Positions 48,585 through 57,749 of a stretch of 64,000 nucleotides of DNA are shown here, one piece after another. The notes under the pieces are model-generated. The model searched no databases and was not told the origin of the DNA. It worked only from the letters and a program-made list of their open reading frames with translations. This DNA comes from Calliphora vicina. Lineage: Eukaryota > Arthropoda > Insecta > Diptera > Calliphoridae. The stretch is taken from contig NC_088780.1 of assembly GCF_958450345.1 (NCBI RefSeq), forward strand, positions 113,906,226 through 113,970,225, written 5' to 3'. The position numbers were made by a program, and so were the translations under genes. Each line of letters opens with the position of its first letter. Position 1 is the stretch's first letter.

Positions 48585-49120
48585 AGGGTATCCATTCGAA
48601 TAATAATCGAACAATTTTTTAAGAAAATGTATTCGATTAATTTAAAAATTACCATTTTCGAATAACGAATAATTCGAAAAATTTTATAAAGAATTTTTTT
48701 TGTCGAAATTATTTTTTTTTAATTTTTTTACAATTTTTTGTTTTTAAATTTACTAGTGAAACAAAATTTATGACAAAAAAATCGAATTAAAAAATATTTT
48801 CAAATTACATCATTGCAATGGACTTTAAAATATAAATTATTTGATACCTATATTGTTTACATTAATGACTTAGTAATCCAGATATAGATAAAAAATAGGC
48901 CTAACATCGAGATTGTTCCGGTTTTTTCATTATATCTCAGCCATTTGTATGCCGATTACTTTATTAAGAAAAAACTTAATATTTTACATTATTTTAAAAA
49001 ATTTAATTATTCGAATAATTCGAATTGAAACATGTAATCATATTATTCGAACAAATTGAAATCTCTTATTCGAATTATTCGTTTTATTCGAACAAAAGAA
49101 AAAACAAATAATTATTGGAT
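48585..49120. repeat. TTCGAATAATTCG-rich repeat around a family A fragment
   Basis: Left flank (48590-48690) and right flank (49010-49100) both have repeated ATTCGAATAATTCGAA-type words. Between them, 48790-48960 is a minus-oriented family A piece (CATTGCAATGGACTTTAAA, CTTAGTAATCCAGATATAG). Possibly a MITE with the family A copy inserted in it; ends are not clear. Confidence 0.45.
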
Positions 49121-49552
49121 TCCTCTTTCCAAAAAAAATTGTTAGAAATATAAAGAACAAAGTTTTGTTTTGGTTTCAGTTTCTTTGAAAATTGTACCAA
49201 AAAAGGACAACAGCAAATAAAGTTTTGTCTTTATTGGTTATCTGCCTTTAAAATATATAAATGTTCAACTGTGTGAACTAATATACTGGTTCTCTTATTG
49301 TTTATTGGCTTAAATTTGTCTTCACTTTTTGCCCACTGTCCCATGTAATTGGTATTTGGAAGTGTCAATCAATCGATGAAAATTAAACTTTCTTACCTTA
49401 TTTTCTATATTTTTGTGAGTTCTTTATTTTTGTTTTGTAAGTGTTTTTTCTTTTGTAAGTTAAATAAATCATAAAGATTTTCTTTTCTTCTTTTATTTAC
49501 AGTCGTATGCCAACAAAAATAATTTTAATTTTTCACGTGTTAAATTTTGTAT
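49121..49552. other. Non-coding spacer
   Basis: Nothing recognised. Confidence 0.4.
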
Positions 49553-49636
49553 TTTTATACCCTACATCAGCTTAGTGGGGAGGGTATATTGGGATTGTGC
49601 AATTCTTGTAACGCCCAAAAATATTAGTCTAACACC

Positions 49637-50429
49637 CATTGGCGTAGATAGGGGGGTGAAAAACCACCCCAGACTCGCATCTGCCCACCCCAGATAAAAA
49701 TTTGGAATGTCGAAGAAAGATTTTTTTGGATTTGTAGATTGTTCCGTTATGAGATTCCTGTGCCCTAGAACATTAATCATGGAGTTTTTGGAACCCAAAA
49801 AGTTAAAAAATATCCCAATGCCAATCGTACAACGGAGCACTTGTAATGTATGGTTTTTACAAGCTAAAATAAAGGAGTCAAATCCGCTAGCCATTTTGGT
49901 TCATTGTTTATCCGACAGGCTAAACTTAGTTATTGTGGATTCGTGTTCACACATATCATCAGCGCAAACATTATTAGCATAGATGCTTTATGCATTCACT
50001 TTTTGAAACCAGAAAATAATAATGATTTATAAAGCCTAAGCCAAGCTCTTCAAATAAACAGCCTTTGCATAACTAGATGGAGTTGTAGATATGAAAATTG
50101 TAAGTCAGTAACTAAAAATTACGCTGTAATTAAAAGTGTTCTTGAAGATTTTTATATAAAATCAACATAAGGTAAAAGCTAAAATCTGGATTTGCCGGAT
50201 TCTATTCCTTCAGTTGATTATTGGAAGTTAAATATATAAAAATATTTTATAAAATAAATTAGCAGTTTTAAATATTAAAAATGAAGTAGTTATGTTAGCA
50301 AACTGAATTTTTGTGATATATTAGTTTAGCTTAATAAAAAATTATTTTTTTTTATAAAAAAAAATGTTTATTTTTACTATTTGGAAGGACAATTGCCCAC
50401 CCCAGAGTAATAGTCTAGCTACGCTTATG
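49637..50429 (+). mobile_element. hAT element, internally deleted, 793 bp
   Basis: Ends CATTGGCGTAGATAG and, inverted, CATAAGCGTAGCTAG carry the GGCGTAGCTAG-type terminus common in one large hAT group. The exact 8-bp duplication CTAACACC lies at 49629-49636 and 50430-50437. The G-rich subterminal segment TAGGGGGGTG and the repeated CCACCCCAGA/CCCACCCCAG words fit that group. It interrupts a family B phrase precisely, confirming the borders. Confidence 0.85.
49707..49982 (+). pseudogene. hAT transposase fragment
   Basis: The 91-residue open frame includes LAILVHCLSDRLNLVIVDS (residues about 61-79), matching the 'H.H.laHrLNL.l.d' segment that precedes the second half of the catalytic domain in hAT transposases of the zinc-finger (TTF/BED) group. 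The usual His in 'CHAHRLNL' is Asp here. Upstream, FLEPKKLKNI and IVQRSTCN are less recognisable. A full protein would be 600 aa or more; the catalytic Asp/Glu blocks and dimerisation region are not present. It is a decayed internal piece within the hAT element. Confidence 0.55.
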
Positions 50430-50901
50430 CTAACACCCACATTAAATTACATCGATTGACTCAGAAACACTTTCTGAGACGATTAAACGATGTCTGTTTG
50501 GCTGACTGTCCTTGTAAACCTTGTGAGCAAAGTTCGGGTCGTAATTTTGAAGATATTTCGATGAAATTTGATACATACATTTGTCCATTATTTCACCTAG
50601 CCCCCATGCAAATGTCCTCCCGAAATTGGACTTTATCGGTCTTAACTCACGAATATAAATTATTGAAATTTTAAAAGAAAAATGTTTTTGCTCATTTTCA
50701 TAGTGTAGGGTATTATAGGGTCGGGCTTGACCGACCATACTTTCTTACTTGTTTTTTCTCGATTTTTTTCGCTTCGTAAATTAGCACCTAAAATATTGTT
50801 AAAAGTCATTCTTTTTTCTCATTTATTATGCGCTCATTAGTTTTTCTCTTCCTTTTCTAGGTGGAATTTTTTTATTAACTTTTATATTAGTTTAAGCTAA
50901 T

Positions 50902-51178
50902 TTAAATTTTCATTATGCGTTCATTGCGTTTTTTGGATTTTCTTTGCTTAAAAATTTTTAATGAAAAAATTTCTCTTTTTTTCCAAGAAATTTTATTTTT
51001 ACTCTGTGAGTTTGTTAGTGTAGAAGATTTCTTATATTTTGTAGGGTCTTTTACCTGACGCTTTAACACACGAATGATTGACATCAAAAGTTTTGAATTT
51101 TGTATACGTTTCTTATTCTCTTTCATGGTTTTACTGTCTACTGACAAATAATTAAAAGATGTCTCGTTAGCTGGCTGC
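50902..51178 (-). other. Lysine-rich open frame, possible last exon
   Basis: Minus-strand frame open from a possible splice acceptor (TTTATTTTAAG just before 51178) to a stop at 50902, about 91 codons with QPANETSFNYLSVDSKTMKE near its start and a basic tail (KIFKQRKSKKRNERIMKI). The acceptor has a decent pyrimidine tract. No domain is recognised, and the composition could simply follow the AT-rich DNA. Weak candidate for a terminal coding exon. Confidence 0.22.
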
Positions 51179-51180
51179 CT

Positions 51181-52188
51181 TAAAATAAAGACAATTTTGC
51201 TAAAGATTTATTTTATGGATTTAAATTAAGGAATTGTTTAAAAAAAAAATTACAATGAACTTGATTTGAAATGGGTCATTAAAAAATGTTAAGAATTATT
51301 TGTTGTATTAGAGAGATATATTTTTATTTATATGTATGTACTATGTAAATAATGTTAATTAAACACGGCTTGGATATGAAGTAATAAATTTGAAAAATGT
51401 CTATATTTTTTTAAATTTCTTTAATATTAAACAGTCTTTCCTTAGGCTGTTTTGTAGGATTGGTTATACAGGCTGTGTAATTTCTTTAGTTATTGCCTTC
51501 ATAATTTCATAGTATTATTTTATTCGTTTATTTTCTACATAATTTGCCATACATTCCTGTTTTTGTTTCTATTATGTTGTGTCAGCATCATCTGTTCCAG
51601 AACTACAAGTGGATCACGTTTTGGAGCCAACAGGCAACTTTTTAATATTTCGTATTACTTAAATTTAAGCTTATAAAACGTGTATATTTCAGTTTGTTTA
51701 CTTAATTTTGATCTGGCATAACAATAACAACAACTATACACTATCTTCACCTACACTAACTTATTGTTTATTTTTGTAAATAGTCTTTGGATAATCCAAA
51801 AGGAATAATATTATAAAAATAACAATAACAACAGGTACAAAAACTTGATACGGAGAATATTAAATATAGATATCAAAAATAAAAGAGTAGCAATTGTTAT
51901 TTTCTATTTTAAATGCCTTATTAGAAGACAGACTTTATATGCTACTTCATGGCCACACATATTCTAGAGAAGTTTTCTCTTTGGTGATGTAAGTAAACTA
52001 AGTAGTTTATCATACTTTTGGCGAAATATTTAGTATGCTTATTACTAACCATAACATGAGCTACCTGTATAGTTTCTGAGTTTTCATCTGAGTTGTGGTA
52101 GTATAACTGTTCTCTAATTGGAGTCAGACAGCTTTATCATATGTTGATTAGGTTATGTTACGTGGGCGCTCGCAGTTAGCGATACCTT
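51181..52188. other. Non-coding DNA
   Basis: No gene recognised. Confidence 0.4.
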
Positions 52189-52940
52189 CCCAGTATGCAA
52201 CATTTCGAGTCAGTTCTTTTTATCGAACTTATTTCGAATTAAAATCGAAAATATGAATTTATTATGATGCTCTATCCAATCTACATTTTTTTAGAATATC
52301 GTATTTTAATATTTTGTAGAAATGGCGAAAATGTTCGAGTTTTTTTTAATGTCAAATTTTATTTTTTCACAAATTGACAAATTCATATACATACATATTA
52401 TTTTTTTGTCAATTAGTGAGAAAATAAAATTTTATTTCTTATCCTATCAATAACATATACATAAAAATATAGTTTAACACGAAAAATGGATCGAAGACGC
52501 CTTAAAAGAAAAGCGCAGCCAATTATTGATGTTGTTTTTGACAATTCGAATCATCAAAATCAGCAAACATCAGAAATATGTGCAGAGCTTATTGCATTTG
52601 AAAATGAAAACACATCTAACGCAACATTATTGGCTAATAATAAAGGTATTGAATATGCATTATTTCAAGAAGAAATTGCTCGATGGTATAAAGTATACGA
52701 AATTGTTCATATATTTAATCGAAATCGATTCATTTTATAACATTTTTAATACCGAAAAAGGTATAGTATATCGATAAAAATTAGAATCAGAATAATAAAC
52801 GATTTTCGACTCTTTATCGCTCTGCACTCTACTTAGGAAAACACGCACATTCTCGACATTATATCGAAGTCGATATCGATAAAATTTTACGAAAAAATGA
52901 TTCATTTTCGATATAACTTCGAATCATTTTGCATACTGGG
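52189..52940. mobile_element. Unclassified TIR element, 752 bp
   Basis: Perfect 12-bp inverted ends CCCAGTATGCAA (52189-52200 and inverted at 52929-52940). Subterminal regions on both sides are rich in TTCGAA/ATCGAA/TATCGA words in opposite orientation (TTTCGAGTC, TTATCGAACTT, TTTCGAATT on the left; GATATCGATAAAATTT, TTCGATATAACTTCGAATC on the right). A target duplication was not seen beyond TT on each side. It encloses a short ORF. Confidence 0.6.
52486..52740 (+). CDS. 84-codon ORF inside a TIR element, unknown
   Basis: The ATG at 52486 (context GAAAAATGG) opens a frame with a balanced, protein-like composition: a basic start MDRRRLKRKAQ, then an acidic/Asn-Gln middle (DNSNHQNQQTSEICAELIA, FENENTSNA) and a more hydrophobic end (EEIARWYKVYEIVHIFNRN). 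The basic start could be a nuclear localisation or DNA-contact segment. It is far too short for a transposase; it may be the N-terminal stub of the parent element's transposase or an accessory peptide. A second, overlapping frame (52526-52777) is a shadow. I do not recognise a family. Confidence 0.35.
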   Translation: MDRRRLKRKAQPIIDVVFDNSNHQNQQTSEICAELIAFENENTSNATLLANNKGIEYALFQEEIARWYKVYEIVHIFNRNRFIL

Positions 52941-52989
52941 TTGTGATACTACTGTTATTTAAAATCGTCCTTCCTAATATGTTAGACTT

Positions 52990-54592
52990 TATAACTACTG
53001 TGATCCTGTGAGAATCAACCCGGTAAAAGTAGGTAATGACTTCTCTGAGTCATTCCACATTGTGATTTTTAGTCTATACCTACTCCTCTTCATCCAAACT
53101 GCTTCGGTAATAGTTGTTGCGTGGGTAACCATAAGAGTATTGGCTCTTTTCCTTGCCAGAGTATTCTGGTTAATTTACAAGTGGCAATAGTAGATCTCCT
53201 CAGATGATGCTGTATTCAATGAGGTCATGCTTTAGTCCGCCTGAAAACATGAGTTTTAGAGCAGCCTTAACAGAAATGCATTTCATATACATAAATATCG
53301 AGGCAAGGTAAATCAAGTCTAGCATTGTCTCCAGCCAATAACTTCAAGACAAGCTAGTGCCTGTAATTGTACCTTATCCAGAATGGACGTACATATCATC
53401 AGACAAGAGTATCATAGGTCAGAAGAGGTTGTACGACCGCAGTGTACATCCAGTCAAACCTTGCATAGTTTGAGTTCCCAGCACTTCTGAATAGTTTTCT
53501 TACAAATATAAATAGGCTTTCCCATTTGACTCTCAGCATACCGATACCATGAGAGCTTAGAGTCTGGAATTATGGTAAGGTATTCTGCTTTTTTTCGAAA
53601 TTGTCAGAATGGTACCATCCAACCGTTACGGTCTGAATTCAAGAATTCTATATCTTCTGCTTTTTATAATTCGATATTTTTGGAGTTTTCCTTTGCCCAT
53701 AAAGGTAGAACCCTAAGCACAGATTGAATGTGTTCATTTATTGAGGAAGAGATTACCCTTTAATGAGAAGTAGAACATCGTCAGCATATGCGACTATCAT
53801 GGCACATGTTCAGCGAGGCTTGAAACGTATTTTATTTACGACAAAGTTGCACAGAACTAGATCAATAAAATCACTTTGTGGTGTATCACTTGTCACAACT
53901 TCCGTTGCCCCTTCACTTACCCAAATTGGAGTGTATATCTCTGCTCTTTAGAAAATCCAGTTCGTTACATGCTGGCCAATCCTTAAGATTTTTTGTAGTG
54001 TCCTCTCGTTATTACCGACACGTCATGCATGGCTGTTTTCGCCGACCTCGCTGTCAGTGCATGTATATTCAAGTATAAGTTGTCAGGTGAGAGGATATTC
54101 CTGACTTGGACATAAACTAGTCTTTCCAGTGTTTTCAGTAAAAACAATGACAGACTGATGGATCTTTGATATCTTTGGGAATAACTAACAAGCTGTCATT
54201 CTTTCGGAATATATCCTTTTTACAAGCTACTCTTAAAGATCCTAACAAGCAATGGCATCAGATTAAAATAATTGGAAGACAACGGAAGTAACTAATACAA
54301 TTATGTGGATTTGTGATGCTGCAAAGTGCTCTGAAACAGGCCCCTCATTTGCTTCATTCATAAGTAGTTCTAAAGATTCGTACTACTACTTCAGTAAAAT
54401 TTGCCATCTGGAATCCTGGCGTACCGGGATCCTTGGATAGCTGCTTTCGTAGACATGAAGTCCCCGTATGGTATTTCCAAAATCTTTGCAAAAATGCTGC
54501 CTTTATTCCCTCTTGGAGCTTCTGGCTTCTCTCTTGAGAGTATTGAAGCTTGATGATATTCGTCACAGTTAGGGATGTACAACCAGAGAAAA
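52990..54592 (-). pseudogene. Decayed non-LTR retrotransposon ORF2
   Basis: The minus strand carries RT landmarks in order, in shifting frames: SLLKTLERLVYVQVRNIL-like (about 54150-54100), GATEVVTSDTPQ (about 53920-53885, where active RTs have TPQGG), and a clear MIVAYADDVLLLIKG (about 53800-53755) containing the catalytic YADD. Before these, near 54560-54360, an open frame holds a stretch in the position of RT motif 1. The rest toward 52990 has many stops. The TPQ form and the YADD context fit the jockey/I/LOA/R1 group of LINEs; the clade is not resolved. Small plus-strand frames here are shadows. The copy is dead. Confidence 0.6.
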
Positions 54593-54596
54593 ATAT

Positions 54597-55164
54597 TGTT
54601 ACGTTTTAACCTTCTTAAAACGCTGGTTTATTTCCTTTAAATAAACCGGATACTTTTGATTGCAAATAAAAGCCGTTTAGTAGTTTGAAAATGGTAACAA
54701 CTCTTTATTTATTCAAATGTACAACAACAGAATTAAATAGTCGAATTTACAAACGTGTATAAAAAACATTGAGTTTTTTATACACGTTTGTAAATTCGCA
54801 GATATACAGACACAATTTATAATGTACACGAATTTACTTGAAAAACACAACACACTTTAAGGCACTCAGTTGATGTTTATTCGAAAAGCGTCTCTGATAA
54901 ACTCACTCACGACTGCAACCTCTGCCACTATTTATATCACTGCCATCTGCACTCGAATATTCTAGATTGCTCTTTAACTGTCAAAGTTCGAATTCGAATA
55001 CAGCGTTGCCAACTTACGGTCAAATCAACTGAAAGCTTTTATTTAATAATGCCCACAGATATGTTACAGTTTGCTATTACAGCACTGTTATTTGAAAGCA
55101 TTATGCTACTTTTAAATCAGCCCTTAAAATCGTTATATTTGAATTCAAGTACAATTTCGTAACA
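54597..55164 (-). mobile_element. Solo LTR of a retrotransposon, 568 bp
   Basis: Begins TGTTACG and ends CGTAACA (inverted terminal repeat TGTTAC/GTAACA), with the exact 4-bp duplication ATAT on both sides (54593-54596, 55165-55168). These are properties of an LTR left by recombination. Read on the minus strand it has a TATA-like GATATAAATAGTGG (complement of about 54924-54937), a possible initiator GCAGTCGTGAG about 20-25 nt later, and AATAAA signals (about 54873 and again near 54705), giving the orientation. There is no gag-pol. A gypsy-type element (4-bp duplication) is likeliest; BEL/Pao is possible. Confidence 0.75.
54742..54798. repeat. 26-bp perfect hairpin within the LTR
   Basis: Arms 54742-54767 and 54773-54798 are exact inverse complements (starting CGAATTTACAAACGTGTAT), separated by the 5-nt loop ATTGA. 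It lies downstream of the inferred LTR start site and would be in the transcribed leader. Confidence 0.85.
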
Positions 55165-55790
55165 ATATAATTGTACATCATTACAAAAATCATTTTAATG
55201 ACACTACAAATTATTTTACAATATTATGGTTACGGCTATCATAATATGTTGCAGTTAGAATTCGCATGATTGCTGCTATCATATAAATGCTATCATATAT
55301 ATTTGTCGTCTTGCCATACCATCAATATTTAGTGTAGGGCCACATTTATATTACTTTAAACTTAGAATTGTTTTATCGAATTGGATGAGAAATATTAGTT
55401 CGTCTTTAAGAAGAGGATGTTGAAAAGGTTTCTTGACTTTTTTTTATACAAAAGTAAATGGTATAAATAACAATAGCAACAACAGCAAAATGCTCCTGAT
55501 TACTTATAAAAATAACTGTTGTTTCTAAATGTGTGAGTGTATAGGTTTCTTTAAGAATTTGTGTAACCCTGCAGTTCAGAGTGACTGAACTTGTGAGTTT
55601 TTTGTTTTAATAACTCAATTTTTTTTGTTTCTTATATCTATGCGTTTCAATATTTTCCATAAAAAACGCTTAACCGGTTATTATTAAAAAACCGAAACCG
55701 GTTTATATTAAATTGCAATTTTTCGAAGGAACCGAAAACCGGTTTCTAAACAATGTCGAAGAATCGATCACCCTAGTATATACTACACCT
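55165..55790. other. Spacer with ACCGGTTT repeat
   Basis: 55665-55790 has repeated ACCGGTT/AACCGGTTT words and CAATGTCGAAGAATCGATCA, possibly an old palindromic MITE related to pieces at 5200 and 6040. Otherwise nothing recognised. The last bases before the LINE (55791-55804) are its target repeat. Confidence 0.4.
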
Positions 55791-55804
55791 CTAATTACAA
55801 GGGG

Positions 55805-56246
55805 TCAATGTGTCAAGATGTCAATATCTTAAGATGCATTTTTAACAAATGGTCTGAACTTCTTGACATAGCTAGGTCGGTAAACGGAAATGTGTCAGCC
55901 GACTATCATAATACTGTGATGCATTTTATAACAAATGGTCACAGTAGGATGTAATTGGTGTTAGGATACTGTTATTACTGGTGATACATTTTTGACAAAT
56001 GGTTACCTAGTGCTAACACATTCTCTCTCTCTTCTAGTGTTACTACCCGCGGACCAAAACTGTTCTTTCTCTCTCTACTCTTTCTTTCCCCCCCACTTGT
56101 AAGGTCAAGGTGATGGTAGCAGTGCCGAAGACCTGAATGGCTAGTAAGTGGTTAAAGATAACTAGTCGCTAACAGCTCCCCTCCGACGCCAGGGCACGGG
56201 TCGGTTGTAATACAGTTTTCGCCTAATCCATGTACGCCGTCCCTGC
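55805..56246 (+). promoter_or_regulatory. 5' leader with three internal repeats
   Basis: The motif GATGCATTTTTAACAAATGG (55833) recurs as GATGCATTTTATAACAAATG (55918) and GATACATTTTTGACAAATGG (55983). Non-LTR elements transcribe from internal promoters in the 5' leader, so repeated motifs here are candidates for promoter units; this is inference. A CT-rich run (56021-56095) follows before ORF1. Confidence 0.5.
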
Positions 56247-57749
56247 ATGGAGTGTCCATCCCCTTACGCGCTCACTCGTGGGAACAAAATGAATAACACA
56301 ATACAAAACAATAATAATAACAAAAAACAAACAGCAAAAGGCCAGCAGGGGAAACCTATGCTGGCTGATTGCAAACAGTCGACTGTCCAACCTTCTGGTG
56401 ACAGTTTGACTAAAAGCAGCGAGGTAGCCTTGGACTTTAAGCCAAGCACCTCAAAAGCTGCATTAGCCCTCGCTGGTAATATACCAGCAACAGCCCCTGC
56501 ATTGGACACTGTCGAGAAGACAGTTGTCCCTGCGAAAATGCTACAGGTTGGATCGTCGAACCAGAAGTCGGGTCCAACCACCGTAGCCCCACCCGCCACT
56601 ACGGCAGAACCGAACGCCCCCATTCGCAAAGAACCATCCAGGAGGGCTTTCGTGCAAAGGCGTGCCGCCATGCGCATTATCGACCGGCTTGGATCCAAGT
56701 CGGCCGATGCGCTTAACATCGACGAATTGTCGAAACTAAGTTGGGCTAAGGCTCAACTGGCTGAGCTGGACAGCTCAAACACTCCTCCAAGCGCAGATGC
56801 AGCGAACCAAGGCGCATCTGCTGGGCCCAAGCGGCAACGCTCAGAGGAGGAGCTGCTCCAGCAGCAAAACACACAGCCGAAGACTAAACGTCCGAAGCAA
56901 GAGGCTCGTGTGATAAGAAGGCCTTACAGTGAAGTTGCTCGCAATCCACTTGTAAGGGCTATTATCGACAGGAGTGTTGATGACGGAGCTATCTCCCAGG
57001 AGAAATGGCTGAAAATCCGTCAGGGTATGCTGGGGGTATACTGGAAGATTCTCAAGGAGAATCCCGGTCCATCCCCGCAAAACGACGATGCTGGCTGGTA
57101 TCAAGGCCATGTAAAACTGCTAGCGTGTACCAATGACCGCTCAGCTCTACTGCTAAAATTAGCAATTGCGTCCCTAGGGGAATTGTGGCCTGGCGCGAAA
57201 CTGGACGTGATCCCGGTAAACGAGATACCTCGTAGACCGAGATCAGTCACAGTTATTCCGGCGGAGCCACATGAACCTGAGGAGATTCTGGCATACATTC
57301 AGAGCGGTAATCCCGATCTACCAACCCATAACTGGAAGGTGGTTAAGGTTTCCGCTCCTGAAGGTGCGCATAGAAAGGTGGTCGTAGTCCTTAACAAGGA
57401 ATCCTTGGCGCCACTACGTGAGAGGCAAAGCAAGATTTACTATGGTTTCGATAGTATCAAGCTGCGCATCTACCGTGGTGACGACAAGCTCGACCCCGAA
57501 ACTTCTGGTGTTAAACTGGAAGCTCCGCAGGATATGGACTGCAAAATTAAACTGGACGACCCCGCAAGCTCTGAGGACAAAATGGAGACCCAATCACACT
57601 CCAGTATGGTTGGGGACCTATTCTGCGCTCTGGGTGATGTGGAGGATGAAGATGTTCTTCTGGAATCAGACCCAGAAGACATCGACGTTACGGTCATATA
57701 TGATCCAGACCATGGTGAAGGCGATCCAAGTGAACCTTCACCACTCTAA
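56247..57749 (+). CDS. ORF1 protein of LOA-like retrotransposon
   Basis: This 500-residue protein would be the RNA-binding nucleoprotein that packages the element's RNA with ORF2 protein and carries it to the nucleus. Residues 1-60 are Asn/Gln/Lys-rich and disordered. Residues 194-217 hold two basic clusters (PKRQRSEEE, PKTKRPKQEARVIRRP) suited to nuclear import. Residues about 222-412 form the only folded-looking region (WLKIRQGMLGVYWKILKENP, WYQGHVKLLACTNDRSALLL, LGELWPGAKLDVIPVNEIPR), which resembles the conserved domain of ORF1 proteins in fly LOA-type LINEs (similar to DUF4780; from memory). Residues 413-500 are acidic. No CCHC zinc knuckles are visible. The start at 56247 is the first ATG; Met15 (56289) is an alternative. 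ORF2 overlaps its 3' end in the +1 frame. Confidence 0.85.
   Translation: MECPSPYALTRGNKMNNTIQNNNNNKKQTAKGQQGKPMLADCKQSTVQPSGDSLTKSSEVALDFKPSTSKAALALAGNIPATAPALDTVEKTVVPAKMLQVGSSNQKSGPTTVAPPATTAEPNAPIRKEPSRRAFVQRRAAMRIIDRLGSKSADALNIDELSKLSWAKAQLAELDSSNTPPSADAANQGASAGPKRQRSEEELLQQQNTQPKTKRPKQEARVIRRPYSEVARNPLVRAIIDRSVDDGAISQEKWLKIRQGMLGVYWKILKENPGPSPQNDDAGWYQGHVKLLACTNDRSALLLKLAIASLGELWPGAKLDVIPVNEIPRRPRSVTVIPAEPHEPEEILAYIQSGNPDLPTHNWKVVKVSAPEGAHRKVVVVLNKESLAPLRERQSKIYYGFDSIKLRIYRGDDKLDPETSGVKLEAPQDMDCKIKLDDPASSEDKMETQSHSSMVGDLFCALGDVEDEDVLLESDPEDIDVTVIYDPDHGEGDPSEPSPL

Larger units (their letters stand above)
49553..50756 (+). mobile_element. Family B Helitron-like element, both ends, split by hAT
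   Basis: Left end TATACCCTACATCAGCTTAG and head phrases (CGCCCAAAAATATTAGTCTA) to 49636; right part resumes at 50430 (CTAACACCCACATTAAATTA) through GTAATTTTGAAGATATTTCG, CACCTAGCCCCCATGC, CTTTATCGGTCTTAACTCAC. The terminus is GTGTAGGGTATTATAGG, the 6-bp-stem hairpin GGTCGGGCTTGACCGACC (50719-50736) and TTTCTTACTTGTTTTTTC. Without the insertion it is about 410 bp. It is the best reference copy for family B ends; it lacks the 152-bp tandem units. Confidence 0.72.

Noticed and set aside
53763..54078. Plus-strand frames within the decayed LINE
   Set aside because: The minus strand of the same stretch carries the AYADD motif, so these are shadows.
57418..57699. ORF2 start at 57418
   Set aside because: The first 94 codons overlap ORF1 and show no resemblance to endonuclease; homology begins right after the ATGs at 57700/57712.
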